A stretch of DNA of 64,000 nucleotides from Streptomyces sp. SA15 (GCF_002291145.1 NZ_NTGE01000142.1:1-64000); one strand, 5' to 3'; positions 41,974 to 49,746 are shown, counted from the stretch's first letter. The notes: a model not told the origin generated them from the sequence alone. Numbers and translations: made by a program.

Positions 41974-42618
41974 ATGCCCTTGTTCCGTAGGGCGGAGTGG
42001 CCGCGGGACCACCGCGACGAAGTGGTGGCGGGCGCGCTCGTCGGCGCCGTGGTGATCGTGCTGGGGTACGCCTCGGGCATCGGCGCCCCCTCCCGCACCA
42101 CCGAGGCCGCCGTTCCCCCGACGGCACCGCCCGCGGCCACGGCACCGGCGAGCCCGGCCGCTCCGGGAGACGCCGGTGCGCGGGATCCGGGAGCGGGGAC
42201 GGGGCAATTCCCGGTGACCGGCGGGGGGTTGCCGCCGTACGGCGGTATCGGCGGGGACACCGGGTACGGCACCGGCGGCCAGGGCGGCCACACAGGCCAC
42301 GGCGGCGATACCGGCCCCGGCGGCCACTCCGGCCACGAGACCCCGCCCCCCGGCGGGACCGCATCCCCGACGCCCACCCCCACCCCCACCCCTTCGCCGA
42401 CCGACCCCGACACCTGCGAGGACGGCGAGGTCACCCTCGTACGGCCGCTCCTCACCGCACTCACCCAGCCCGTGTTCGGTCTCCTCAACCCGACCGGGAC
42501 CGACGGCACGGATGCCACCCCGCAACCCGAACCGCAGCCCTCCCCCTGCGTGGGCCTCGCCCCCGTCGGCAGCCTCCTCGGCGGCACCGCCTCCCCGCAG
42601 CCGGAGGCGACGCCGTGA
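41974..42618 (+). CDS. exported low-complexity protein of the copper cluster
   Basis: A 214-residue protein with one N-terminal helix (EVVAGALVGAVVIVLGYASG, about residues 15-34), then a long Pro/Gly/Thr-rich external region with His-containing GGHTGHGG and GHSGHE stretches that might bind metal, a PTPTPTPTP linker and a C-terminal block with two Cys (TCEDGEVTLVRPLLTALT and SPCVGL). I do not recognise the family. ATG at 41974 follows AGGAG by 5 nt. The stop overlaps the GTG of the CopCD gene, placing it in the same operon. Confidence 0.7.
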   Translation: MPLFRRAEWPRDHRDEVVAGALVGAVVIVLGYASGIGAPSRTTEAAVPPTAPPAATAPASPAAPGDAGARDPGAGTGQFPVTGGGLPPYGGIGGDTGYGTGGQGGHTGHGGDTGPGGHSGHETPPPGGTASPTPTPTPTPSPTDPDTCEDGEVTLVRPLLTALTQPVFGLLNPTGTDGTDATPQPEPQPSPCVGLAPVGSLLGGTASPQPEATP

Positions 42619-43967
42619 CGCAGACCGTCCGCCGCACGCTCCTCCTGCTCGTCCTCACCCCGCTCCTCTACGGCCTGATCGGCGCGCCGCAGGCCGCCTC
42701 CGCCCACACCGAACTGGTCGCCTCCTCCCCCAAGGACGGCGCGGACCTCGAGCGGGCCCCCGACCACCTCACCCTCACCTTCGACGAACCCGTCGACCTC
42801 GCGGACGTCCGCGTGCTGACGGTCGCCGGCGACCGGCTCCCCGTCTCCCGCGCGCCGGGTGGCGGCGCCGACGCCGTGCGCGTCGCCCTCGCCGCCCCGG
42901 GGCACGGTGAGTTGGCCGTCGTCTGGTCGGTCGTCGACGAGGAGGACGGGCACGCCTCCTCCGGCCGGATCGCCTACACCATCGGTGAAGGGGACACGGC
43001 ACCGGCCGCGGTCACCAAGAACGGCGGCGACGAGGCCGCGACCCCCGCTCCCGCACCCTCCCCCTCGGTGCGCAAGGGTCTCGTAGCCGCCCGCTGGGCC
43101 GGCTATCTCGCGCTGGCCGTGTTCGTCGGCGGGCTCGCCTTCGTCGCGCTGCTGTGGCCGCGCGGCGCGCACGAGCCGCGGGCCCGGGCGCTGCTCGCGC
43201 TCGCCTGGGTGGTCGGACTGCTGGCCACGGTCGCGAGTCTCGGCCTCCAGGGCGCGTACACCGCCCTCGGCGGCCTGCGGGACGCGCTGCGCCCGGCGAC
43301 GTACGCCGACGTCCTGGCCACCGAACCCGGCGTGGTGATCGCCTCGCGCGGTCTGCTGTGGGTGCTGGCGGCCGTGGTGCTGGGCGCGCTGCTGCAGGGC
43401 GGGGAGGGCACCTCCCGCTCCCCCGGCTGGCGGGTGGGCGCGCTGGCGGTGACGTTCGGGCTGCTGCGTACGACCGGTATGACGGGCCACAACTCCGAGG
43501 GCAGCGAGCCGACTTGGGGTGCCGTCGCCGACTTCGTGCATCTCCTGGGCGTCTCGCTGTGGATCGGCGGGCTGGCCATGCTCACGATGGCCGTGCTGCC
43601 GCGCCGCCGGGCCGGGGAGCTGGCCGCGGTGGTGCAGGGCTACTCGCGGCTCGCGGCGGTGAGCGTCGCGGGCATCGTCGGCGCCGGGCTGGTGCTCGCC
43701 TGGCAGGTGGTGGGGTCGTACGACGCCCTGCTGCACACCTCGTACGGACAGCTGCTGCTGATCAAGACGGCCGTCCTCGGGGGCGTCCTGCCGGCCGCGT
43801 ACGCGAGCCGCCAGTGGGTGCGCACCCGCCTCGATCTCGCCGTGCTGCTGCGCGGCGACGCCGCCACCGTGCGGCCCTTCGGTTACTCGGTCGCGGTGGA
43901 GACGGGGCTCGTCCTCGTCGTGCTCGCCGTGACGAGTCTGCTGGTCACGGCCGATCCCGGCCGTTGA
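42615..43967 (+). CDS. CopC-CopD fusion copper transport protein
   Basis: A 450-residue fusion (YcnJ type). A signal peptide ending PQAASA exposes an N-terminal His in mature AHTELVASSPKDGA, the Cu-binding start of CopC (about residues 31-125, with DEEDGHASSGRI late in the domain). A linker (TPAPAPSPS) leads to about eight membrane helices forming CopD (about 155-450). These proteins bind copper outside and move it inward. The GTG start overlaps the previous stop by 4 nt. It is flanked by cupredoxin-type genes, so the operon handles extracellular copper. Confidence 0.9.
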   Translation: MTQTVRRTLLLLVLTPLLYGLIGAPQAASAHTELVASSPKDGADLERAPDHLTLTFDEPVDLADVRVLTVAGDRLPVSRAPGGGADAVRVALAAPGHGELAVVWSVVDEEDGHASSGRIAYTIGEGDTAPAAVTKNGGDEAATPAPAPSPSVRKGLVAARWAGYLALAVFVGGLAFVALLWPRGAHEPRARALLALAWVVGLLATVASLGLQGAYTALGGLRDALRPATYADVLATEPGVVIASRGLLWVLAAVVLGALLQGGEGTSRSPGWRVGALAVTFGLLRTTGMTGHNSEGSEPTWGAVADFVHLLGVSLWIGGLAMLTMAVLPRRRAGELAAVVQGYSRLAAVSVAGIVGAGLVLAWQVVGSYDALLHTSYGQLLLIKTAVLGGVLPAAYASRQWVRTRLDLAVLLRGDAATVRPFGYSVAVETGLVLVVLAVTSLLVTADPGR

Positions 43968-43993
43968 ACTACCCAAAGCGCAAAGGAGTCGTA

Positions 43994-44998
43994 GTGAAAC
44001 GAAACGATGAGGCCGGTGCGACCGGTGCGACCGGGGAACGGCGGCGCAAGGCGCCCGCCGGGAACCGGGGCCTGCTGGTCGCCGGGCTCGGTGCGGCCCT
44101 GGCCGCCGTACTCAGTCTCGGGCTGCTGAGCGCGGCCTCGGGCTCCAGCCAGGTCGGCTCCTCGGAGCCGGTCGCGGGCGCGGCTCAGGCGCCCGCGGCC
44201 GCCGAGGCGCAGCCCGCGGCTGCCGCCGAGGCCGACTACCAGGTCGACATCATGGGCAACCAGTTCGGCGACGGGAAGCAGCTCGTCGTCGAGGTCGGCC
44301 AGACGGTCCAGTGGACCAACCACGACAGCGCGCCGCACACGGTGACCACCACCAAGGCCCCGGAGGACTTCGACTCCGGGACGCTGGAGCAGGGCGACTC
44401 GTGGTCGTACACCTTCACCAAGGCCGGGACGTACGAGTACTACTGCGCGGTGCACCCGGACATGGTGGCGTCGGTGAAGGTCGTCGAGGGCGACGGCGGC
44501 GGATCGACGCCCACGCCGACTCCCACTCCGACACCCACGTCCGAGCCCACGACCGGCCCCACGCCCGGTCCCACGGCGACACCGACTCCCACACCGACCC
44601 CCACGGGCGGCACCGGTGGTGGCGGCGGCTCCGGTGACGACGAGCAGTGCACCAGCGTCAAGAACGTGCTGCTGCCGATCCTCCAGCACCTCTACGTGGC
44701 GCACCTGGAGCGGTCCCCGGGCCAGCAGGTGCAGGACGCGCTCGCGCTCGACTCGTACATCAAGATGCACACGGTGTGGGTCGAGAGCATCCTCAAGCCC
44801 GCCATCGAAGGCGGCGGCACGGTGCTCGACGACACCCTCAGCGTGCTGCTGAACCACGTCAACAAGGCGCACCTGGAGGAATCGCTCGGACAGCAGGTCA
44901 CCGACCTGCTCAACGTCGACAGCTACGTGAAGATGCACACCGTCTGGGCCGGGCAGATGCTCACGCCCACCACGGACTTCCTCACCGACAACTGCTGA
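43994..44998 (+). CDS. secreted cupredoxin with duplicated C-terminal region
   Basis: A 334-residue exported protein. After an N-terminal helix (about residues 24-45) and an Ala/Pro-rich stretch, the cupredoxin domain spans about 75-165: HDSAPHTVTT gives the first His, and YYCAVHPDMVA gives Cys, His and Met, a complete type 1 copper site. A PTPTPT linker follows. The last 120 residues contain two related segments, PGQQVQDALALDSYIKMHTV and LGQQVTDLLNVDSYVKMHTV, each preceded by AHLE. GTG at 43994 has AAGGAG about 6 nt upstream. Probably an extracellular copper carrier acting with CopCD. Confidence 0.85.
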   Translation: MKRNDEAGATGATGERRRKAPAGNRGLLVAGLGAALAAVLSLGLLSAASGSSQVGSSEPVAGAAQAPAAAEAQPAAAAEADYQVDIMGNQFGDGKQLVVEVGQTVQWTNHDSAPHTVTTTKAPEDFDSGTLEQGDSWSYTFTKAGTYEYYCAVHPDMVASVKVVEGDGGGSTPTPTPTPTPTSEPTTGPTPGPTATPTPTPTPTGGTGGGGGSGDDEQCTSVKNVLLPILQHLYVAHLERSPGQQVQDALALDSYIKMHTVWVESILKPAIEGGGTVLDDTLSVLLNHVNKAHLEESLGQQVTDLLNVDSYVKMHTVWAGQMLTPTTDFLTDNC

Positions 44999-45118
44999 CG
45001 CGGCCCGCGCACAGAGGTGGACGCCGCTCCGGCCGGGGCTCAGCCGGCCGGAGCGGCGCCCGCTCCATTCTCCACACCATCGCCACGCTTCGGGAACCGC
45101 CCTTCCAAGGAGACCGGG

Positions 45119-45619
45119 ATGACGACCGTCACCCTGCCCACCGTCCCGCCCCCGCCCGAGTCCCAGGACTTGCTCGGTCAACTGCTTTTGCCCGGCCGGT
45201 ACTCCGTGGCCCCCGGCCGCTCCCTCGTCGAACTCACCGCCTGGTACGGCCCGTTGCCGACCCTGCGCCGCCGGGTCCGCCTCGCCGGGGCCTGGCTCAC
45301 GGTGCCCGACGACGCCGAAGAGCCCTTCTTCCGCTACGAGTTCGACGGCAGGCCCCTCAAGGCCGTGCTCGGCTCCGAGCGCGTCGACATCGACGAGTCC
45401 GGCGGCCGTCTCCAGCTCACCGCCGACCTCCACCTGAACGGCACCGCCTTCCCGGCCCTGCTGCGGCTGCGCGTGGTCGACCGTGCCGACGACCGGCTGC
45501 TCGTCGTGGGGACCGCCCGGCTGCCGTACCGGCTGCTGCGCCGCGCCACCGGGTTCCGGCTGCCTTGGCGGCGTCCGGCCACCCGGCTGCGGCTGCTCGT
45601 CGCGGCGGAGTTCGCGTGA
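45119..45619 (+). CDS. YceI-like beta-barrel protein (tentative)
   Basis: A 166-residue protein with alternating strands (GRYSVAPGRSLVELTAWYGP, RLQLTADLHLNGTAF) reminiscent of a YceI lipid-binding barrel, but key family residues are not clear. No signal peptide is visible. AAGGAG precedes the ATG by 7 nt, and the stop overlaps the GTG of the next cupredoxin gene. The family call is weak; operon membership is firm. Confidence 0.5.
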   Translation: MTTVTLPTVPPPPESQDLLGQLLLPGRYSVAPGRSLVELTAWYGPLPTLRRRVRLAGAWLTVPDDAEEPFFRYEFDGRPLKAVLGSERVDIDESGGRLQLTADLHLNGTAFPALLRLRVVDRADDRLLVVGTARLPYRLLRRATGFRLPWRRPATRLRLLVAAEFA

Positions 45620-46389
45620 GGGCGCCACGGCGGGCGGCCCGGGGTGCCGCCGCGTCCGCCGTCCTCGCACTGCTCGCCCTGCCGCTGCTGCCGGCCGGGC
45701 AGGCGTCGGCGGCCACGTACCGGGTGGCGATGAAGGGGTACGCCTTCGCGCCCGCGTCCCTGACCGTCCCTGTCGGGTCCACGGTGACCTGGACCAACCA
45801 GGACACGGCACCGCACGACGTGAAGACCACGTCCGGCCCGGTCTCGATCCACTCGCCCATGCTCGACAAGGGGCAGAGCTGGAGCTTCACGTTCACCGCG
45901 GCGGGATCGTACGGCTACTACTGCACCGTCCACCCGGACATGACAGCCGGGATCACGGTCCGCGCTGCGGCACCGGCGACCACGCCGGCCGCGCCTGAGA
46001 CCCACGAGCACGGCAGCGGCTCTTCATCGGGACACCACGCGACCGTGCCGAGCACGAACCGCACCACAGCGAGCAGCAGGCGACCGGCGACGCGTGTGCC
46101 GTCCTCGTCGCCGTCCGCGACCTCTTCCGCGGCGGCCGTACCGCAGGCGCCGCAGGCATCCCAAGCACCTCAGGCATCACAGATGCCCCAGACGCAGACC
46201 ACCGCCTCCACGGCCCGTCCGCTCGATCCGCTTCTCGTCCTGGCCGGTATCGTCGCCGGTGTCGCGGTGCTGTGCCTGCTGCTGGTCGGCTCCCGGGCGG
46301 CGGCGCCGTATGGGAACGCGCCGGGGAACGCGCCGGGGACTGCGCCTGGGACTGCGCAGGGGAATGCCCGCGGGAAGGAGGAGGCGTAG
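45616..46389 (+). CDS. secreted cupredoxin with C-terminal membrane anchor
   Basis: A 257-residue protein: a signal peptide (to about residue 32, GQASA), a cupredoxin domain (33-115) with DTAPHDVKTTSG and YYCTVHPDMTAGI giving the His-Cys-His-Met copper site, a long Thr/Ser/Pro/His region (HEHGSGSSSGHH may bind metal), and a C-terminal helix (about 208-228) followed by a GNAPGNAPGTAPGTA repeat tail. It is closely related to the cupredoxin at 43994 but membrane-anchored. GTG overlaps the preceding stop. Last gene of the copper operon. Confidence 0.85.
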   Translation: MRAPRRAARGAAASAVLALLALPLLPAGQASAATYRVAMKGYAFAPASLTVPVGSTVTWTNQDTAPHDVKTTSGPVSIHSPMLDKGQSWSFTFTAAGSYGYYCTVHPDMTAGITVRAAAPATTPAAPETHEHGSGSSSGHHATVPSTNRTTASSRRPATRVPSSSPSATSSAAAVPQAPQASQAPQASQMPQTQTTASTARPLDPLLVLAGIVAGVAVLCLLLVGSRAAAPYGNAPGNAPGTAPGTAQGNARGKEEA

Positions 46390-46390
46390 G

Positions 46391-46894
46391 TCAGTCCTTC
46401 GCCCGGTAGCGGCGCATCTTCGCGCGGGCGCCGCAGACCTGCATCGAGCACCAGCGGCCGCGGCCGGCCGGGCTGCGGTCGTAGTACGCCCAGTAGCAGT
46501 CGGCGGCCTCGCAGGCCTTCAGGCGTGACCAGGTCCCCGCGACCAGTGCCTCGGCGACGGCGGCGGCGACGCGGGAGAGCAGAGGGCCCTCGTCGGCGGG
46601 GGTGAGGGAGGCCGAGCCGTCGCCCGCGTCGACCCTCACCAGCAGCGGAGCCGCCGCCAGCAGCTCCCCCAGCGGGGTCACCGCCCGGTGCGGCGGGTGG
46701 CCCGCGTGCGCGAGCAGGGTCGCGCGCAGCGACTCGCGCAGCTCACGGGCGGCCGGGACCTCGTCCTGAGCCAGCCCGAAGGGCGCCCGGCCGTCAGCCG
46801 TGTCGAGCGCGTCGGCGCCCGACTCGATGTCCAGCGTGTTCACCAGGGACTCGACCAGGGCGAGGCCTCCCGGGGCGGGCGATCTCTCGCTCAT
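46391..46894 (-). CDS. CGNR zinc-finger / ABATE domain regulator
   Basis: A 167-residue protein. The N-terminal ABATE domain (about residues 1-110, LALVESLVNTLDIESGAD) is followed by the zinc finger CEAADCYWAYYDRSPAGRGR plus CSMQVCGARAKMRRYRAKD; the usual CGNR is CGAR here. Proteins of this family are thought to be DNA-binding stress regulators. The ATG at 46894 faces the VOC gene at 47026 across a region with many GTTAC/GTAAC boxes, a candidate operator. Confidence 0.85.
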   Translation of the reverse strand: MSERSPAPGGLALVESLVNTLDIESGADALDTADGRAPFGLAQDEVPAARELRESLRATLLAHAGHPPHRAVTPLGELLAAAPLLVRVDAGDGSASLTPADEGPLLSRVAAAVAEALVAGTWSRLKACEAADCYWAYYDRSPAGRGRWCSMQVCGARAKMRRYRAKD

Positions 46895-46927
46895 GTCTGT
46901 GCGCCACCTCTCGAATTACCTTGCGAC

Positions 46928-47003
46928 GTTACCGCCAATGCGGGAGCATGCAGTAACGGTTACCGGTTACCCGTCTTTATGGGTAACCCCGAAGGCAGGT
47001 AAC
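46928..47003. promoter_or_regulatory. array of GTTAC/GTAAC boxes
   Basis: Six GTTAC or GTAAC pentamers lie within 76 bp between the divergent CGNR and VOC genes: 46929-46933 approximately, 46953-46957, 46959-46963, 46966-46970, 46983-46987 and 46999-47003. The pair at 46953-46963 is a perfect palindrome, GTAACGGTTAC. This looks like a multi-site operator. Confidence 0.5.
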
Positions 47004-47025
47004 TTTCGACTTCGAGGAGGAAGTC

Positions 47026-47385
47026 ATGGCTCTCGCCAAGCTGGGTGTCGTCGTCCTGGACTGTCCCGACCCTCACGCCCTTGCCGGCTTCTACGCCGAG
47101 GTGCTGGGCGGCACCGTCGAGGACCAGGGAGAGTGGGTGGACCTGAAGCTGCCCGACGGCCAGGCGTTGGCCTTCCAGGCCGCCCCCGGTTTCGTACCGC
47201 CGAAGTGGCCCGCGCCCGACCACTCGCAGCAGTTCCATCTGGACCTGGACGTGGAGGACCTGGACGCGGCGGAGAAGGGGGTGCTCGCGCTGGGCGCGAA
47301 GCCGCTGGAGACGGAGGACCGCTCGCGGACCTTCCGGGTTTACGCGGACCCGGCGGGGCACCCGTTCTGCCTGTGTGCCTGCTGA
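47026..47385 (+). CDS. VOC (glyoxalase/dioxygenase-fold) family protein
   Basis: A 119-residue single VOC domain: LGVVVLDCPDPHALAGFYAE (about residues 6-25), VDLKLPDGQALAFQAA, QFHLDLDVEDLDAAEKGVLA and the final YADPAGHPFCLC. Metal-binding His and Glu positions of glyoxalases are only partly kept. Function unknown; homologues are often called glyoxalase-like or bleomycin-resistance-like. GAGGAGG lies 5-6 nt before the ATG. It forms a tandem pair with the next gene. Confidence 0.85.
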   Translation: MALAKLGVVVLDCPDPHALAGFYAEVLGGTVEDQGEWVDLKLPDGQALAFQAAPGFVPPKWPAPDHSQQFHLDLDVEDLDAAEKGVLALGAKPLETEDRSRTFRVYADPAGHPFCLCAC

Positions 47386-47437
47386 CCGTCCGCTGATCGC
47401 CCGCTGACCGTCCGCTGACCGTCCGCTGACCCGGGAG
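47382..47437. repeat. 11-bp tandem repeat carrying stop codons in all frames
   Basis: Four units of CTGACCGTCCG (second unit CTGATCGCCCG) at 47382-47425, plus a partial fifth. Each holds TGA; with an 11-bp period the TGAs at 47383, 47394, 47405, 47416 and 47427 fall in all three frames. The first is the VOC stop codon. Confidence 0.8.
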
Positions 47438-47443
47438 GATCCC

Positions 47444-47836
47444 ATGGCACCCGTCGCACGTTTCCGTTCCGTCGTCGTCGACTGTCCCGACCCGCACGCA
47501 CTCGCCGCCTTCTACGCGCAGGTCGGCGGCGGCACGCCCGAGGCCGAGGACGACGACTGGGTCGTCCTGCGGATTCCGGGCGGGCCCCGGCTCGCCTTCC
47601 AGCGGGCGCCGGGCTTCACCCCGCCTCAGTGGCCGCGCGCCGACCGGAACTCGCAGCAGTTCCACATCGACTTCGACGCCGGAACCACGTGGGAGGAGAT
47701 CGACGCGGCCCACGAGAAGGTCCTGGCGCTGGGCGCGCGCCCGCTGGACCTGGAGGACCGGGAGAAGAAGGACTTCCAGGTGTACGCCGATCCGGCCGGC
47801 CATCCGTTCTGCCTCTGCCGGATCGATCCGATTTAG
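47444..47836 (+). CDS. VOC family protein, tandem paralogue
   Basis: A 130-residue paralogue of the preceding protein (VVVDCPDPHALAAFYAQ, GPRLAFQRAPGFTPPQWP, QFHIDFDAG, ending YADPAGHPFCLCRIDPI). The acidic and His positions are similar to its neighbour. GGGAGG lies 6 nt before the ATG. Both genes probably share the promoter at 46.9 kb. Function unknown. Confidence 0.85.
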   Translation: MAPVARFRSVVVDCPDPHALAAFYAQVGGGTPEAEDDDWVVLRIPGGPRLAFQRAPGFTPPQWPRADRNSQQFHIDFDAGTTWEEIDAAHEKVLALGARPLDLEDREKKDFQVYADPAGHPFCLCRIDPI

Positions 47837-47880
47837 ACCCTTATCGACCCGATCTAAACCCTTCGGGCTAGACCCTTCGG
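47832..47880. repeat. short repeats with stop codons after second VOC gene
   Basis: Three related units, TTAGACCCTT, CTAAACCCTT and CTAGACCCTT, the last two followed by CGGG, start at the stop codon of the second VOC gene. Each contains TAG or TAA. Confidence 0.55.
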
Positions 47881-47886
47881 GACTGC

Positions 47887-49008
47887 CTACCCGTCGAGGT
47901 CCGCGATCTTCGCCGTGGACGGCTCCCGGCGCTGCTGGGCCGCGCGGGCGGTGAAGTCGGCCTCGCGCAGGACGCGCTGGACGTTGACCCAGGTCAGCTG
48001 GGCGACGTCGATGTCGGTCCAGCCGCGGTGCAGCAGCTCGGCGACCAGGTTCGGGTAGCAGGAGGCGTCGCCGAGCTCCTGGGGGTGCGCGGTGCCGGCG
48101 TCGTAGGTGCCGGACAGGCCCACGCTCTCCGGGCCCGCGACCGCGCGTACGTGGTCGAGGTGGTCGGCGACGTCCCGGACGGTCGCGCCGGTCTGCTCGG
48201 CGGTCAGCGGCACCATGCACAGACCCTTGGCGGCGCCCAGTTCGGCGAGCAGGTCGTCGGGGAGGTTGGCCGGGTGGGGGCGCAGGGCGCGGGCGGCTGA
48301 GCGGGTGCACAGCACGGGCGCCTTGGAGACCGCGAGCGTCCGGCGGATCGTCTCCTCGGAGGTCCCGGAGAGGTCGGCGAGGACGCCGAGCCGGTTCATC
48401 TCCCTGAGGACCTCCTCGCCGAAGCGGGTCAGTCCTGCCTCGCTCGCCCAGGACACGCCCGACAGCGTGAGGACGCGCAGACCGAGGGCGTGCAGGGAGC
48501 GCAGGATGCCGAGGGAGTCGCCGACGGCGGCGGCTCCGGCGGGGCCGAGCAGGACGGCGACGCGGCCGCAGTTGCGTGCGTCGATGGTCTGGCCGGCGGA
48601 GTAGGCGAGGCGCAGTCCCTCCGGGTGGGTGCGCACCACCGTCTTCACCAGGTCCAGCTGCTCGAGGGTGGCGCCGACAGCCTGGTCGCCGGCGAGCCCC
48701 TCGGGCAGGTGCAGCGACGACAGCAGCGCACCGACGTGGCCCTCGCGCAGCCGCGGTACGTCCGTGTCGACGGCGCTCTCACCGAGCTCCAGGTCGAACC
48801 AGCGCAGGTGTCGCAGAGCCCAGGGCAGTCCGCTGTAGCCGTCGGCGACGGGGTAGGCGGCCAGGATGGCGCGGGCCCGTTCCAGTGGGGAGGCGTCCGG
48901 GTCGCCGACCGGCGCTGTGGGGAAGAGGTCGGCGGGCAGGGGCTCCGGCAGGTCGTCGAGCTCGTCGGCCTCGGCGGTGGTGTGCAGGTCGTCCTGGAGA
49001 TCTGCCAT
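47887..49008 (-). CDS. M19 membrane-dipeptidase paralogue lacking metal ligands
   Basis: A 373-residue protein clearly related to the dipeptidase at 49747 along its length, but all catalytic positions are changed: the HND of GHNDLPWAL is GYSGLPWAL, the bridging Glu region MGAEGGHS is LLGPAGAAAV, DLSH is DLSG, FSHSSSRAV is LCTRSAARAL, and GGDYDG is SGTYDA. It therefore cannot hold the two zinc ions and is probably a pseudoenzyme, with a possible regulatory or binding role. Length and frame are intact, so it is under selection rather than decaying. ATG at 49008. Confidence 0.85.
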   Translation of the reverse strand: MADLQDDLHTTAEADELDDLPEPLPADLFPTAPVGDPDASPLERARAILAAYPVADGYSGLPWALRHLRWFDLELGESAVDTDVPRLREGHVGALLSSLHLPEGLAGDQAVGATLEQLDLVKTVVRTHPEGLRLAYSAGQTIDARNCGRVAVLLGPAGAAAVGDSLGILRSLHALGLRVLTLSGVSWASEAGLTRFGEEVLREMNRLGVLADLSGTSEETIRRTLAVSKAPVLCTRSAARALRPHPANLPDDLLAELGAAKGLCMVPLTAEQTGATVRDVADHLDHVRAVAGPESVGLSGTYDAGTAHPQELGDASCYPNLVAELLHRGWTDIDVAQLTWVNVQRVLREADFTARAAQQRREPSTAKIADLDG

Positions 49009-49131
49009 GACGGGGCTCCGTACGTCGTGATCCGAAGTACGGTCACCGTCGCACGGGGCCGGGAGGGCTTGCCTGGTGGGCGGGGCGTTCGGGGGTCGGC
49101 CGGTTCAGTGACCCCGGCGACTGTCCTGCTC

Positions 49132-49395
49132 TCAGTCGTGGTAGTGGTAACGGGCCTTGAGGATCTTCACTTCCTTGTCGTCCGCCCGGTAAACCAGTCG
49201 GTGCTCGTCATCGATCCGGCGGGACCAGTAGCCGGACAGGTCGCCCTTGAGAGGTTCGGGCTTCCCGATGCCGACGAAAGGGTCCCGCTGGATCTCACCG
49301 ATCAGACGGGTGATCCGGCGGGCCATTTTGCGGTCCGCGCCGAGCCAGAACAGGAAGTCCTCCCAGCCGTCCGGATCGAAGTGGACGCTTCTCAC
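49132..49395 (-). CDS. yoeB: YoeB/Txe-type mRNA interferase toxin
   Basis: An 87-residue RelE-superfamily toxin that cleaves mRNA in the ribosome. It has the YoeB layout: FDPDGWEDFLFWLGADRKMA (residues 6-25), RITRLIGEIQRDPFVGIGKP, EPLKGDLSGYWSRRIDDEHR with the catalytic Glu and Arg residues, and the C-terminal YHYHD with the His general acid. The start overlaps the antitoxin stop by 4 nt (49392-49395), the usual coupled order. Confidence 0.93.
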   Translation of the reverse strand: MRSVHFDPDGWEDFLFWLGADRKMARRITRLIGEIQRDPFVGIGKPEPLKGDLSGYWSRRIDDEHRLVYRADDKEVKILKARYHYHD

Positions 49396-49664
49396 TCGTC
49401 CCCTGCCAGGTCCTGCAGCTCTTCCACGGTCTTGGTGACGGTGGCCGCACTTGCCTTGTCACGTGCGACGGCTTCCATCAGACGCCGGGCATTCGCGGGC
49501 GAGCGAAGGAGGTAGATGGTCTCCTGCCAGGCCTCGTAGTCGTCCGCGGACATGAGGACGGCGTCGCCGCCCTTGGAGCTGATGCGGACCGGGGTGTGGT
49601 CGTCGTTGACACGCTTGATGAGGGGGAACAAGTCCCGTCGTGCTTCGCTGGCGCTTATGGTCAT
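49392..49664 (-). CDS. yefM: YefM/Phd-type antitoxin
   Basis: A 90-residue antitoxin: MTISASEARRDLFPLIKRVN DNA-binding head, VRISSKGGDAVLMSADDYEA core and a C-terminal toxin-wrapping helix. It neutralises YoeB and represses its own operon. The ATG at 49664 follows AGGAAGGG. The promoter and operator boxes lie at 49696-49738. Confidence 0.93.
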   Translation of the reverse strand: MTISASEARRDLFPLIKRVNDDHTPVRISSKGGDAVLMSADDYEAWQETIYLLRSPANARRLMEAVARDKASAATVTKTVEELQDLAGDE

Positions 49665-49695
49665 GCGCGGCCACCCCTTCCTGCGACCCCGAAAT

Positions 49696-49738
49696 GGTAC
49701 CGGAACATTGTACCACCCTGGTACCAGATTCCGGTACC
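49696..49738 (-). promoter_or_regulatory. yefM-yoeB operator with four GTACC boxes
   Basis: GGTACC (49696-49701), TTGTACCA (49708-49715), TGGTACCA (49719-49726) and GGTACC (49733-49738) are regularly spaced. A minus-strand -10, TACAAT (49712-49707), overlaps the second box. YefM proteins bind TGTACA-type palindromes, so this is very likely the autoregulatory site. Confidence 0.7.
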
Positions 49739-49746
49739 GCTACGGC

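Noticed and set aside
47383..47437. 11-bp tandem units considered as a CRISPR-like array
   Set aside because: Units are directly adjacent with no spacers, and no cas genes are present.
47887..49008. M19 paralogue as a pseudogene
   Set aside because: No frameshift or early stop, normal length, and non-catalytic motifs are well kept; pseudoenzyme fits better.
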